A stretch of DNA of 64,000 bases, taken from Rhabdornis inornatus (taxonomy: Eukaryota; Chordata; Aves; Passeriformes; Rhabdornithidae). The position numbers were made by a program, and so were the translations under genes. Of this stretch, positions 25,853-37,838 are shown piece after piece. The notes under the pieces were generated by a model. The model saw nothing but the letters and a program-made list of their open reading frames with translations. It did not search any database and was not told the origin of the DNA. Location of the stretch: contig VWZS01010874.1 in assembly GCA_013397075.1 (NCBI GenBank), positions 746,039-810,038 of the forward strand. The letters are read 5' to 3'. The first letter of the stretch is position 1. Each line of letters begins with the position of its first letter.

Positions 25853-27529
25853 TACCCACGGAGGGACCAGCACGTCTGAAACCTGTCCCTCCGGGACAGC
25901 CACTGGAACAGCTGGATCCAAACTGCATCCAGCCCCTGAACTTATTTTAGCACTTCCACCAAAATCTTGGCTTGTGCCACGCCGTGTACTATGAGTTCTC
26001 GTGCGTGGTGCGATACAGGCGAGAGGGCTTTGGAAAGGCGTCTGTCTTTCCTGGCCGCCTGTCCTGTTGACCTGCGGGCTCTGTCAACCGGGGGACTCCC
26101 GTGGGCTCGGAAACGCTGGCTTGTCTGCGGTGCGGTACCGCACGCCGGTGAGTTACAGCCAGTTTCCAGCTGTTGAGTGCTGAATTCACGGCAGATACAC
26201 GGGCTTTGCCCGGCGCGGGCCACCTGGGCAAGACGTGAGATTGTGGGTTTCTGAGCGCCCGTGTCAGCTACAGGGGCTCTTCCTTGATGAAAGTTCTCAT
26301 ATTAAAAGACTCATAAAAGTTCTCATATGAAAGACTCGCATTAAAAAAAAGAACTTAAATCAGAGGCAGAGTTACAGGCCAGCCAGGGATTGCAGGTGTC
26401 CACGCTCAGGACATCCCGTGGGAAGCCGCTCATTTTGTGTGGGAACGAAAAGGTGTTCAAGCCTCCACTGATGTGGAGGTTGCGTGGGAAGAACGTGCGG
26501 GAGGGAGATGCTCTTCCACCTGGTGCTTGTTTGTCTTAGTGGAATACAATGCATACCAAAACAGAAACTCAGTGTCCGCGACATAAACCCCCGCTCTGCA
26601 CCTGGGCGGGACGTGCACTGCCCTGAGCAGGGCGGGGGGGGACACGGGGGGACCCGGCGGGTGAGTAGCACTCGGGAGCTGCCTGGCATTCCCGGCTCTT
26701 CTCGTTCCCCATCCCATCTCAGACCACAGCGTTCCCCATCAGTGCCGTGCTTGTCTTCTGTTCCGTCCTGCCGGGACCCCGCAGGTCCCGCACCGCAGCC
26801 GCAGCACCGGCCAGGAGCGGCCGAGGGGAGGCACAGACACTTCCCGGCGGGACAGATCCCGCCCGAGGAGGGGGCTGCAGTTACAAACTTCCCTAAACTT
26901 TCCTCTGGACCGAGCTCACCGCTGTCCGTACGGGGATGGGAAAGAAGCGGGGAGAGGCAAACTAAATCATGTCCTCAAAAACAAAAGTTTTGTTTTTAAG
27001 GGGCAACTGAAAATCACTATATAATTTACCACGGGTTCTGTTCGGCACTTTTTGGTACTACTGAGAGACTTTTGGCTTCTCGTTCAGACATTCAGTTTTG
27101 TGAATTATTCAATTTTAACTTGCTCCTAGAAAGCCCGATCCCGCCGACCCGCCAAAATTTGCTTTGCATTTCACGAAGAGTTTTTCTGGGCAACGGAGAG
27201 AAGGTCGTCTCTATTTTCCAGTGCCTCCTGACCTGGCTTGGGGACAGCCTGGAACGAAGTTAGCTCTACGGGGGGTCGTCTCCCTCTCCTCCCTTTGCTC
27301 CATGGTTGGGTCGGGGTTTTTTTGGTGTTTTTTTTTTTAATGTAGTTTTATTTTTAGTTTTGTGTCCACTCTTGTCCATCCGTTGGGGAAATTTGAGTTT
27401 GCAAAAGAGTAGAGAGTTTTTCAGAGTGATTCTCTCTGCATCCCCTCACAAGCCCCTCCATCCACCCGAGTTATCTTTCTCCTGGTGACCTGCATGAGAC
27501 ACAAAGAGTTCTCAGTGAAAGAGACCGAT
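25853..27529. other. Gene-free upstream flank
   Basis: Mixed composition with a CpG-rich patch at 26,590-26,900 and the short duplication at 26,290-26,342. One frame at 26,484-26,999 begins with a hydrophobic stretch but has no domain and is not supported as a gene. Confidence 0.4.
26290..26342. repeat. Two-copy 26-bp direct duplication
   Basis: AAAGTTCTCATATTAAAAGA is followed 26 bp later by AAAGTTCTCATATGAAAGAC. Each copy continues with ACTCAT or ACTCGCATTAAA. A recent local duplication in AT-rich sequence. Confidence 0.9.
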
Positions 27530-27850
27530 CAACTCTCAAATAACTCTCCAAGCATCTAAAATTTAGCGACTAGATATTAGCACATTGAAGTGTCATAGAG
27601 GGCACTAATTAATACGTATTTCATTTTAAAACATGCAATTTTTTTCGAGGACCTCAAGTACATAATTCCTTGCAGCAACATCCTGAAATACGAATATAAG
27701 TATCCAGCTTTGAAACGCATAACCTCACTGAATTCCTTCATTTGCAAATGCGTTCCCAAATATTCAAGCTCACAGGGGTGTGCGCGCTGTAAAAGTCATA
27801 CAGAGTGCAATAAAACAGAACTCCTAAAGCAAAATTAGCGGTTTTTCTGG
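27530..27850. promoter_or_regulatory. Enhancer-like block, 6.4 kb upstream of EMX2
   Basis: Complex AT-rich sequence with no repeats. It contains GCACTAATTAATACG, TCTAAAATTTAGCG, ATACGAATATAAG, CTTCATTTGCAAATGCG (an octamer-like ATTTGCAAAT, the POU-type core) and GCAAAATTAGCGG. Inferred regulatory. Confidence 0.45.
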
Positions 27851-28139
27851 ATGTTCCAGGCCTCCGAAGCCCGGGATTGCTTTTTTTTTTTTTTTACATG
27901 CATAATGTATGTCAAACATAGACATGAGGGTTTTTGCTTAAACTCTGTGTGTGATTCCGTCGGGTTGCCGCTCCGTTATCTTGCTTCCATACAACAAATG
28001 TTTCCATCGATTAGTTCCGAACTAAGAGTGCTTTTATAGACTAATGTTTTTTGTCCTTCTTTCCTCCCTGAAACGGAAACAAAATAGGGGAAAGTCTTTT
28101 TTCGGAGTTTTAGAAAACTTCACCTCGGTGCAGTGCACA

Positions 28140-29540
28140 GATGAGGGAATACCTGGGCAGAGGTGCTGCGTTTTCCCGCGTCGTTTCGCTGGCCATTCCC
28201 CTGGGGTAATGCAGGTCGCTCGTCGCTTGTCCGGCTCTTCTCGCCGCAGGAACACCGGCAAAGGTCAGGGCGCTGCGGGGACTGACGGCTGGGCGCCCGC
28301 ACCCTGCTCCGCGGGCGAGCACCGCGCTGCGGGTGACACCGACCGTGCTGCTCGGCCAAGCCCTTCACAGCCGCCACATCTCTCCACCAGCATCCAGGCA
28401 CAGCTGTCGGTGTCAGGCCGGGCTGGAGTAGCCGCTGCCAGGAGAGGAGTACGAGCAGCGGCAGCGAGCGCCGGCAGCGCCTGCCCGGGCAGGGCTTGGC
28501 CCCGAGCGGGGCTGGCCGGGCACCCAGCGGGGCCGTGGCACGGAGGGCACCCGAGGAGCTGGGGCAGCCCCGGGACCCGGTTCCTCTCTCCTCTCTCCTC
28601 TCTCCAGCCGCGAAGGCTGCAGAAGTAGCAGCCGGGAATCGAAAGTGACCCCCTCTCCCGACTCCTGCCAGGTCTGCGCTGTTTGATGCTGCGATCCAAG
28701 GAAAGTCTGAACTTGAGCGATAATTTTCTCCATATGGGCAAGAGAGCGCACACACGGCGGTTCTCTCCACAAATCACCTACCTCCAATCAGTTTTCACTT
28801 TCCACAAACTGTTACAGGGGAAATAAATAAAATGAAAATGAAAAGAAAGGAAAGGAAAAAAAAAGTTATGGTAAAGAAAGTGGTTTTTTGACCGCATGTC
28901 GGAAAATGCAAGCGGTGCCTCACCGCGCTCCGCGCACCGGCGAGGGGCGGGCGCTGCTGCCCACAGGCTCCGTCCGAGAGCCGCGGGTGTCCCGGAGAGA
29001 GAGTGCTCCCCATAGCTAAAGGCAGCGGATGGTGGAGGAAGAGCAGGAGCCTGGACCTCCCTGTGGGAAGAAGTGCGTGCGGCTGCGAGGGGTCTGCTCC
29101 GCAGGCAGTGCCGATGCAGAGCCTAGCTGCTGGAAATCTGCTCTGCAGCTTCCCCGCGCCCCAGCGCAGCGCAGCCAAGCCAAGGGCAGCACTGCCGCAG
29201 CTTTCCGCAGCTTCCCGCACAGGCAGAGCGGGCAGCGGAGGCACCGTGGCCGGCAAGGGCAGGGTGGTGGCGAAGGGGGCCGGCGGCAGGGAGAAAGGCC
29301 GCCTGGTATCCACTTCCCATCTCCCCGGGAGGTTAGCAGGGGTGGCTTGTTCTCCCCTTTTGCTGTATTTCAGACGAAGGGAGCGGGGAAGGAAGAGGAT
29401 GAGCTTGCGGAGGGTTTGGGAAAGGTTGCAGCTGGGCCGAGGTTTGACATTGCAGAGAGGAGCCGAGGCGCTGCAGGGAAGCAGCGCGGGACCCTCCGGG
29501 GGCAACGGGGACCCTCGGAGTCAGTGTAACGTATTCTATA
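28140..29540. other. CpG island-like segments
   Basis: Two CpG-dense stretches (28,140-28,640 and 28,890-29,530) flank an AT-richer gap, with a CTCTCTC run at 28,577-28,604. Long frames on both strands are composition effects. A promoter of a divergent lncRNA could lie here, but nothing in the sequence proves it. Confidence 0.5.
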
Positions 29541-29989
29541 TATTTTTTTAAGGTTTCAGTGAAACTAGCAGGTTTACTTGTGGTTCGCTCCTTCCAGCCC
29601 CATGAACAATCCCACGCATCCAGGCGAGGATGTTTGCGGAGGTGGCAGATGGTGCCTCGCCTGCTTCCCCGCCTGTGTCACGACGGGACCGAATTGCTCC
29701 GCGAAGCGATCTTCCCAGTTTAGGGCTCTTCCTCACAAACGAGCAAACACTATGAGCTTGTTTGTTTGTTTGTTCGCAAGGGCTGCGCTGTTTTCCTGCT
29801 CGCAATTTGACCGTGGGCAGAGAAACCCTCTCCCGGCGATCGCCGCCGTGACGTTGAGTCAAGGAAATACTACAGGTGTTACTGCGGTGCTCGGGAATTA
29901 ATTCTCCTTCCTTTCCCCCTCCTCCTTCCCCGAGTTACTTCCTAGCCTACCCAGATAACTGGGAAAGGGTCCCATATACCCCGGAGCTG
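29541..29989. other. Gene-free flank
   Basis: Contains a TTTG microsatellite at 29,759-29,775 and otherwise unremarkable mixed sequence. Confidence 0.4.
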
Positions 29990-30330
29990 TAAATCGAGCG
30001 CTGAAATACTTGATCTCACTGATCTTTGGAGAATTAAATCTGGCCTCATTTTACAGGAGGAAGCGAAGTCAATCTCGGAGGTTTTGCGAAGAAAGGCTGT
30101 TATTTCCTAGAGGATAGGCGTTTAAGTTGTTAAATATTAGTTTTTAATTATGTATTGTTCTTTTAAAAAATAATATTTATACTTAGGTCCGTGAAGGTAT
30201 TCAATTGAATTTTCAAGCCATCAGCTAACCATTCTTTACACGCCTGATGGAAAATAGCCCATTATACCAGCGCCCGGCTATGTTTCATCAGCAGACGGCG
30301 CTTAAAGTGCTCCCCATTGTCCCCCGCGCC
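29990..30330. promoter_or_regulatory. Enhancer-like block, 8.9 kb upstream of EMX2
   Basis: Complex AT-rich sequence with TACTTGATCTCACTGATC, GAGAATTAAATCTGGCC, TTTTTAATTATG (30,141-30,152), TATTCAATTGAATTTTC and ACGCCTGATGGAAAATAG, ending at a CpG-rich edge. Inferred regulatory. Confidence 0.35.
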
Positions 30331-31060
30331 CTCATTTTCACACGCCCCGCGGGTGCGGGCCGGGCGGCAGCGGTGACCTCGGGGGACATCTCTGTCACAA
30401 ACCTGGGCTGGGGGGCACGGCAGGGAGCAGGACACGCTCTGGCACAGTCGGGCAAAGCCATAGACCGAAGAAACTAAAGAGCAAGAACTAGTGATAATGA
30501 ATACAAAATTGGGGATTAAACGCACCCGCGATCCCCGCGGTGGCTTACGAGTTGTCCCCACCAGGTCCCCGCGGCTAAAGGCATCTCCCGGCCCTCCGGG
30601 CACCCCGCGACAGGGACCCTGTGGCAGGGTGGCTGCGGATGCTCCAAGCCCTTGCGGGGCTTCGTGTGCGGCCGAGCCGGAGCCCAGCCCGGCTGCGGGG
30701 CCGGGGGTGCGTGAGCAAGGCGGGACTGACCGCACATCTGGACTGACCGCACATCTGGAGGGGATCCCCCCAGAACAGCCCCTTATCCCCCGCAGCGCCT
30801 CCCCCTCGGATCCCCAGCACTCCCAGCTCTGTCCGGCGTGCACAAACACCACGGCCGCTCGGCCGGCTGCAAACACCTTCAACAGGAGGCTTTGCCCCTG
30901 CCATCAGAAGAGGCCATTTTGCAAAATTGCGCGATTTGAGCTCCCTCCGGCCTCACCATCTCCCGGTCCCGGGCCCTGCTCGCTCTGCGGAGCCGCAGAG
31001 ACGAGGGAAGGGGGACCCGGGGGTCTCTTGCAGCAAGGCAGGGGTCCGGCCATTAGGTGA
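30331..31060. other. CpG-rich segment
   Basis: GC-rich with many CpGs, interrupted at 30,460-30,520 by AT-rich sequence. No exon was recognised. Confidence 0.5.
30724..30757. repeat. Two-copy 17-bp direct repeat
   Basis: GACTGACCGCACATCTG occurs twice in perfect tandem. The unit contains an ACATCTG half-E-box-like sequence. Confidence 0.95.
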
Positions 31061-31139
31061 ACACGCTTTAAAACAGCGGGGCAAGCACCACGTACTGAAA
31101 TCGCCTGGGCTGGAAGTCAAGTTTGTGGTTTGGAGCGGG

Positions 31140-31500
31140 TGAGGGACTTATTTCGGTGTGTAAATATTTCTGCTCTCCATAAACTTGCGGAGTGGACTGA
31201 AATGAGCACATGCGGTCCAGCATCTGTTTAGCTGGATGCATCTCACAGACGAATATTGACTTTTCACCTCCCGATCCTAAATGGGAAATAAAAAGAGGTT
31301 GGTGTCCTCTAGTGTGTTTGCAATTGCCTATTTCAGGATTAAAGAGATCTCCATTTTACTGGCTGTCTTTCATTTAACTGTTTGGAGACCAGAGATGAAA
31401 AATATTTGCCGAGAAGAAAAGAATAACTGCATGGGATCATTTGCAATTCAGTGTGAAAATATTCTAACAAACCCATTTCTATCCCAGTGCAGTTGAAGAA
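31140..31500. promoter_or_regulatory. Enhancer-like block, about 10 kb upstream of EMX2
   Basis: Complex, CpG-poor sequence beginning right after a CpG-rich segment. It includes CGGTGTGTAAATATTTCTGC (FOX-like TAAATATTT), TCCATAAACTTGCGG, GCATCTGTTTAGCTGG and AATATTGACTTTTCACC. No repeat or coding signal. Inferred regulatory. Confidence 0.45.
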
Positions 31501-31619
31501 AAAAAAAAAGGCATAGCCGTCAACAGCCCATTCCACTCTGCTGGACAGCACGGAAAGTTTTAGGCAACAAAATTCCTAACGGGAGACAGCAGCAAACAGC
31601 ACAATCATCTCTTCGACTA

Positions 31620-31990
31620 AACTATGTGGCAACTTTAATAGCTAGAAATGTTAGTATTAGCCAAAATATTACAGTTTCGATAAACGGGAGCCTTCCCAAC
31701 CATGGTGAACGGCATAGCCGATATGGACAGACCCTAGCAGCAGCCTCAGCTTCAGGTGGCACATTTGGGATTGCAGAGGAATGAGCACTTGGAAGGAAGT
31801 CAGGATAAAGGCAGAGCCGTCCAGCGTGGCACGCAGGGTGTGTGCTCGAGAGAAGCAAATCCAGAAACAACTGCTTTCCAAATTGACAAAGAAATGAGCA
31901 TCATTTATGTTCAAATACCATTTCATTATCGCCGCTATCAGAGGCGGGACATTCCACATAAAAACACGCTTTGCAAAGCGTGAGCGGAGC
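31620..31990. promoter_or_regulatory. Enhancer-like block adjoining the previous one
   Basis: Complex sequence with AACTTTAATAGCTAG, CAGTTTCGATAAACGGG, GCATAGCCGATATGG, AGCATCATTTATG and a near-palindromic GCCGCTATCAGAGGCGG. It ends at a CpG-containing stretch near 31,980. With 31,140-31,500 it may be one compound element. Confidence 0.4.
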
Positions 31991-33867
31991 TGGCCACCCC
32001 TCGGTGGTTTAGGTGGTGTGGAGGGCTCTGGCCAGCGCCGGGAGCGATTCCCTTCTCCCGGAGCTGCCCGGCCGCTGTGGCTGTGCCCAGCCCGGTCCGC
32101 AGGGACCGCAGCCGGACACTGCCCACTTGTGGCTGACCTCGCTCGGAGCAGAAGATGCAAAGACACCCCGAGGGGCAGGAAATTATTTGAAAACGCAGTG
32201 TTTGTCTTGTCCAGGATTGGTTCTTGCTTACTTTGGGCACCCCAAAATGGACAGAGAGAAAGGAGGGAATTACCGGCAGCGGTGTATCCACTCTGCGTTA
32301 GAGCTGCACGTGAGCATCCAGGACACCTGAAGAACACCAGCTCTCATGAATCTCATCTCTGCACTGGTCACTGCAGTCATGCACGATTCAGTGGAACTCT
32401 GATATTTTGGCATCTAAAAGCCTCCCTGGAGAAGGGTTTGGTTATGGATAACTCATTTGCTTTGCAATAATATTTAGTGTACCCTGTCATGGACTAAGGA
32501 TCAATTGTGCCAGGCTCTTCTTCAGTGCACAGATGATGATCCTTGGCACAGTAGTCTCAGTAAGAGGGTAAAGCAAGTGTCTGTGCCTTAAAAAAAGCCC
32601 GAAAAGAAAGAATCAACACTACAGTAAATAATAGGTAAGAAATGGTGAAGCTGAGGACAAAAGGACACTCCTAACTCAGTATACTGATCATGAACTGTTT
32701 TCTACTCTGGATAAAGGCAGTGGTAAAATGTCTCTGAGTACTCAGAGTGCATGATTAAATCACATTACATGTTGACATAATGATTGTATTTAAGTTTCAA
32801 ACAGTATTTTTCATTTTTTTTCTACAGCCTGAAAGACATGCATTGTCACACAGCAATGTACATTATTCAGTACAGAGGCAGAACCACCAAGGTCAAAAAG
32901 CAAATCACAGGAGGAGCAGTAGAAGCAGGATGTGCAGCCACAGTGAAGGTGTTTTGTGTATACAGTTTAGGAATTACATTGCAACACCTACTCTCTGAGA
33001 TTCTGCACTACTGCAAAGAATTCTTTGTTGATATTTCCTATACAAAATCTCCTTACATATTTAGAACAATTAAATACTCACCAAGTCATCAAAAAATAGC
33101 CATGTGAGCTCAGAAGAGGGAGCTTACCACTAAATCCTTTTCTGACCATGATGTTTTATAACCTGTATCTGTAGCCAAAATGAAGAAAGAAAACTGACAC
33201 CTCAGAGGAAATCAGTCACATCAGATGATACACAGATGTATTTAGATCCGTATCTTGATTTTTCCAGCTTTTCTACCAGACACTGGCTCCTCGTTTGTTA
33301 TCCTTAGGCTGGAGAGTCTCAGGGAAGGTGTGAGGAACTGCAGCTTCCTCCCTCACCATAATCAAAACCTGGGAAGCCAGGGAAGCTCACTGATGTGAGT
33401 GAAAAGATGAAGTGCTTGCAGGGACACATCACTCCAAGCTACCCTTCCTCCTCAGTTGTATCTAACTGGAGGCTGTACCTAAACCAAGGATGAGCTTCAC
33501 CTTCAGTTCCAAGCACAGTTCTTGCTGTCAGACATCTTTTGGAGAGGTTGCAGACTGTCATTATTTCTGAGCAAACTATTCACTTAAGGCTTTCTGTTGG
33601 GCAGCTTTCCTGAGCCATAAACATGTCCTGCAATTCAGACCAGAAGCATTAGCAACTACCAAACAAACACATACAACACATTTATCAGAACAGGGTAAAT
33701 GACTGGTCAGGCCTCTGCTGTGAAAATACTTTCAGACAGGTAAAGCGGAGCTATGTTACCTTCAAAAAGTTCATTAAAAGCTCTCCTGGAGCTGTGTTTT
33801 TTACCCACAGCAGTCAGTTCTCAGGTCACTCACCATGTAACCTGCCAGGGACCGCTGGCTGCCAGCT

Positions 33868-33982
33868 GTATTATTTGGCATTACATTTGTTCCAGGCAAA
33901 GCAGACTCTGTGGCAAGAGACAGAAATGCAAAACAAAATTACGGTCCCTGCCCCAGAGCACTTCCAGTCTTAATCTAAGATG
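33868..33982 (+). repeat. Old amniote repeat remnant
   Basis: GGTCCCTGCCCCAGAGCACT followed by TCCAGTCTTAATCTAAG (33,943-33,980) matches the remembered end of the same old family as 3492-3580. The upstream part, with CAAAACAAAATTA, is more diverged. Boundary approximate. Confidence 0.5.
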
Positions 33983-36970
33983 CGAAAAAGGGAAGTAAAA
34001 AAATAAAAAGGAAAAGAAAACAGCAGGTGGAGACAGGGAAGGGGAAAGAAAGGATGAGACAGGACTGATTAGTGTGATACTGAGCAGCCTCAACACAACA
34101 GCTGCTATCTGGCATCAAATTCTCCACATAAGTGATGGCTGGATGGGGCCTGCAGGGAACTTGCCATCACATTTTACCACATGAGCCATACGTTCTGTGT
34201 CACAACTGCCAAAAGTGCTTTGGGGTTGTAAGGATGGTTTGTGGTTGTGGCTTGGCAAGAAGTATAAGGAGGCAAGAGTGTGTGTCTTTCAACTGTACTG
34301 ATATGCCAAGAATAAGGGAAAAAATACAGGGAGGCTATCAAGCTCGGTCCTTGTGACACTATCATGAAAATAAATGTTTGTTTATAACAAGAGAGCAAAT
34401 TTGTGAATCACAAAACCTAACTGGCAGCTTTCAGTGATGTGTAAGAATCAGTTTGAAAGTCTTCTTCCCTCAACTATGAATTCAGGCTGCAATTGCAGGC
34501 AAAGTCACCTCGTGCTGACTAGCAGCCCACACAGTGCTTGGCAAGCCTGACTTTTGAAAGGAGGCCGAGATTTGGGACCTCCTGGTTCCTGCAAGGAACT
34601 GCCAGATGTTCATAGGAGGTTGTCTCACAGTGAGGGTTGGAGCTGGACTGCCCCAGTTTTTTGGTTTGGATTTTTTTTTTTTTCGCTTGCATGTATCTGG
34701 CACGATACACACCTCAGTTTGGAAACCTTGACCCATATTAGATTACACTTCTAGTTAAAAACTCGTTCATGTCAGTTTGAAAACCACATACTTCAAAATA
34801 TAATGTACTTTAACATTCTTTTGCCCCCCCATGCCCATGGCCTCTAATTTAGTAGGGTTTTAAGAGCATCATGTGCTTGAACTTTGAGCTGCTCCCAGGC
34901 ATCTAACAAAAGTAATTGGAGTATTTAGGCCTTAAATGGATTCTCTTTTCAATCTAAATGGTATCACACATCAGAGATGTCAGTATGAGTGGTTGAAGAG
35001 AGATTAGAAATTCTCCTAAACAGTCTGGTAATTAAATCATTTATACATCCACATATTTGTTTGAAGAAGCTCTGACTGCCCCAGGCCTCATCTCCTCTGT
35101 GCTCCCAGCACCTCAGAGTGTGGGGTTTGAAAACACATCCTGCCTGAAGGCAGTGGTGTTCATTTGGGGTTTCTCAGGACTGTTCCCTGAAGGAATACTA
35201 CTTTCTCTACAGAAACTCACAAACCTGACTCTAGACAGCAGCTGATGGAATTAGACACTAAAAAACCTTCAGGATTTATGCCTTCATCTTTTTATTCCTT
35301 TCATACAGCATCTAGTGCCTATCAGCCGCTGCAAATAGGTATATAGTAAGTAATGGCTAAACTCTGCTTCAAGTTCAGACCTGAGAGCTGTTGTTATAAT
35401 TAAGCCATAAGAGTTACTTATCTTTTCAGTTCCTTTTTTGAAGCCCATAAGTTTTTATCTTCTCTGAAAAGAAGCACAAGCAGCAGCAGGAATGGTCCTG
35501 CTTTGCGCGGGGTAAGGGCTGGTACCACTACAAAAAGTGGCTGAGGATGCACTTGCCTCTGCCCCTTGAGTGTCCCCTGCCTCTAGACAGGCTATCACTG
35601 CAAGGAGACCACAGAAATTCTACAACCAACTTTGTTTTCTTTCTTTAATTTGCTTACAGAGGAGCTGATGCATGGATGTGCTCACCTTCTGTTAGTGTTA
35701 ACTTTGGAGAGCTCTGTGCTGGGACAATCCTGGCACACAAACAGAGATAGGCTCTTTTCCTACTCCTTTCCTTCCAAAATGTATCAAAAATACGAAGAGG
35801 CAATGCAAAAGTTTTCACATACTGTCATTGCACTCACAATGTCACATGGAAGTGGTGACAGAAGCTCTTTTGCTAACTGCACCCTTCTCATTAGAGTAAT
35901 TGCTACAATAACTCAGAAATACACAGTCTCAAGCACATGTGCCCAACTATAACAAAGGATAATGAGATTTTATGGTCACCAGCAGTGAATCAAATCATAT
36001 CAGCTAAACCTTAGCAAACATTTTACCTTAAAAAATGACAGAGTTCCTCTACTTTGTCACTACGCTCATCTGGTGCCCACTCTGAACATGCCAGAATGAG
36101 ATGCTAAACCCAAACAATGACCCACTCCTGGGTGGATTTTACATTCTGCATGCAAGGTCAGTTTCTTTGTGCTTGGGAAGGAGTGACTCACAGCAGCCCA
36201 GTAACCAGAGGTAACTGTGCAATGTGATGTGCAGTGACTCCAGCAGGTTTCCCAAGGGCACTAGTTCCACACCCTCTTCCACAAGGCACGGGGCAGCCAC
36301 GTGCTCCTGACCAGATTTCAGGTATTTAATATAAAACACAGAGGTTCACAGTTAGCATGTCTTAGCCACCTGGGCTTGTGGATTGCACATCATCAAGGGA
36401 GAAAAGCCCTGCACTTTAGGTGCAGTTTTAAGATCATGTTAGTATTTTTTATATATTCCCCTCCCTTGTCCTGAGTTTATAGCACCAAAGAGGTTATGCC
36501 CTTGGATCCCAAGGCCCAAGTGGCAGGGCATGTCAAACCATCTGTCTTTCAAGTGCCTACAGCCTTTACTTTTGCTGCTTTATTTGGTCTTTCTGAAAAT
36601 GCTCTTCAATTAATTGAATTATTTTCAGTTATAAATCTAAGATGGAAAAATGAAATATTAGGCAGATCTGGATCTCCATCCTTCAAGTAATACCCATATG
36701 TATATTCCTTCCCCTTTCCAATCCCTGTTTGTTCACAGTTCTGCTAGATTTAAAACAAAGGACCTTGCATGTGGTAGCAGCACTCCACTGGTCACGATTC
36801 AAGGCAGCTGCAGATTTCCAAATTAAATACAACGTGGAAGTCCTTAAAACAAACACTTGGACACTTGGACTTGTAACACCAGAAGTGTTTGAGATTCCTT
36901 AAATATACACAACAGCTAATTCTTTGTGCTTCTGAAGCTCACTGGAGGAAGCAGGGCTTGTCATTTAGTA

Positions 36971-37053
36971 GAGTAATTATAATGATTCATTATTATGATT
37001 ATTAATTATAATCATATAATCACAGTAATGATTAATAATTATAGTCATTACTC
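36971..37053. repeat. AT-rich imperfect inverted repeat
   Basis: The left end GAGTAATTATAATGATTCAT matches the right end read on the opposite strand, GAGTAATGACTATAATTATT, and both are rich in ATTA/TAAT. The 83 bp could fold into a long imperfect hairpin and also hold many homeodomain cores. Origin unknown; a small MITE remnant is possible. Confidence 0.6.
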
Positions 37054-37510
37054 TTTATATTAGAAGAGATCCTAGAGGCCCCAGTCAGAATAGTGGGCTC
37101 CATTGTGCTGCTTAAGGTAAGGACAGATGATTAGGGGCATCCTAAGCATGTAGGGACTGTGGAGAAGGACCCAGATCCCCCAGGCCTGAGCACTGTGCTT
37201 AGTGCAGTGTGCACGATGTGGTGGGGCAGCACACGGGGTGGGAATGCAGATGTGCCATCCTCTCAGGAATAGGGGGCCAGAAGGCAGCTGATGCCTTGGG
37301 GAATGGTAGTGGGACAATGACAGGGGACATATGAAGAGACAGTCAGAGTTTGGAGAAGGGACCTGCAGTGGCAGTGTTTGCAAAACCACTGTGTGCTTCT
37401 ATCCATCCCCTGGTGCTCAACTTTGTGGTAACCCTGTGCTTTTCCTGCCCTGGCTTGTGAGGGACTTACCCCATTCTCCCCTCTCTTCTCCAGCATCCTC
37501 CCCTTGTCTA

Positions 37511-37838
37511 CACAGAATCATGAAATGGTTTGGTTTGGAAGGGACCTTGAAGTTCATCTCATTCCAACCCCCTGCCATGGAAAGGGACATCATCCACTAG
37601 ACCAGGTTTCTCCAAGCCCAGTCCAACCTGCGCTGGGGCACCTCCAGGAATGGGGCATCTAAAGCTTCTCTGGGCAACCTGTGCCAGTGCTTCAACACCC
37701 TGACAGTAAATCATTTCTTCCTAATATTTAACCTAAACTTACCTGTTTTTCAGTTTGAAGCCATTCTCACTGGTGCTATCATTACATGCCCTTGTAAACA
37801 GCCCCTCTCCAACTCTCTTGTAGGTCCTCTTTCAACTT
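37511..37838 (-). mobile_element. CR1 LINE 3' fragment
   Basis: The plus strand begins CACAGAATCATGAAATGGTT, the reverse complement of the CR1 3' terminus, and continues with GGAAGGGACCTTGAAGTTCA, CACTAGACCAGGTTTCTCC and CTCTCTTGTAGGTCCTC. The element is 5'-truncated and lies on the minus strand. It is noncoding. Confidence 0.92.

Larger units (their letters stand above)
31991..37510. other. Transition to AT-rich intergenic DNA
   Basis: A last small CpG-rich patch at 32,000-32,160 is followed by AT-rich, CpG-poor sequence. No reading frame with a recognisable domain. One old repeat remnant (33,868-33,982) and one AT-rich inverted repeat (36,971-37,053) are listed separately. Confidence 0.6.

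Noticed and set aside
26484..26999. Plus-strand 171-codon frame with a hydrophobic start resembling a signal peptide
   Set aside because: The hydrophobic stretch is followed by Pro/Arg/Gly/Ser-rich sequence from a CpG-rich patch. No domain, cysteine pattern or splice evidence.
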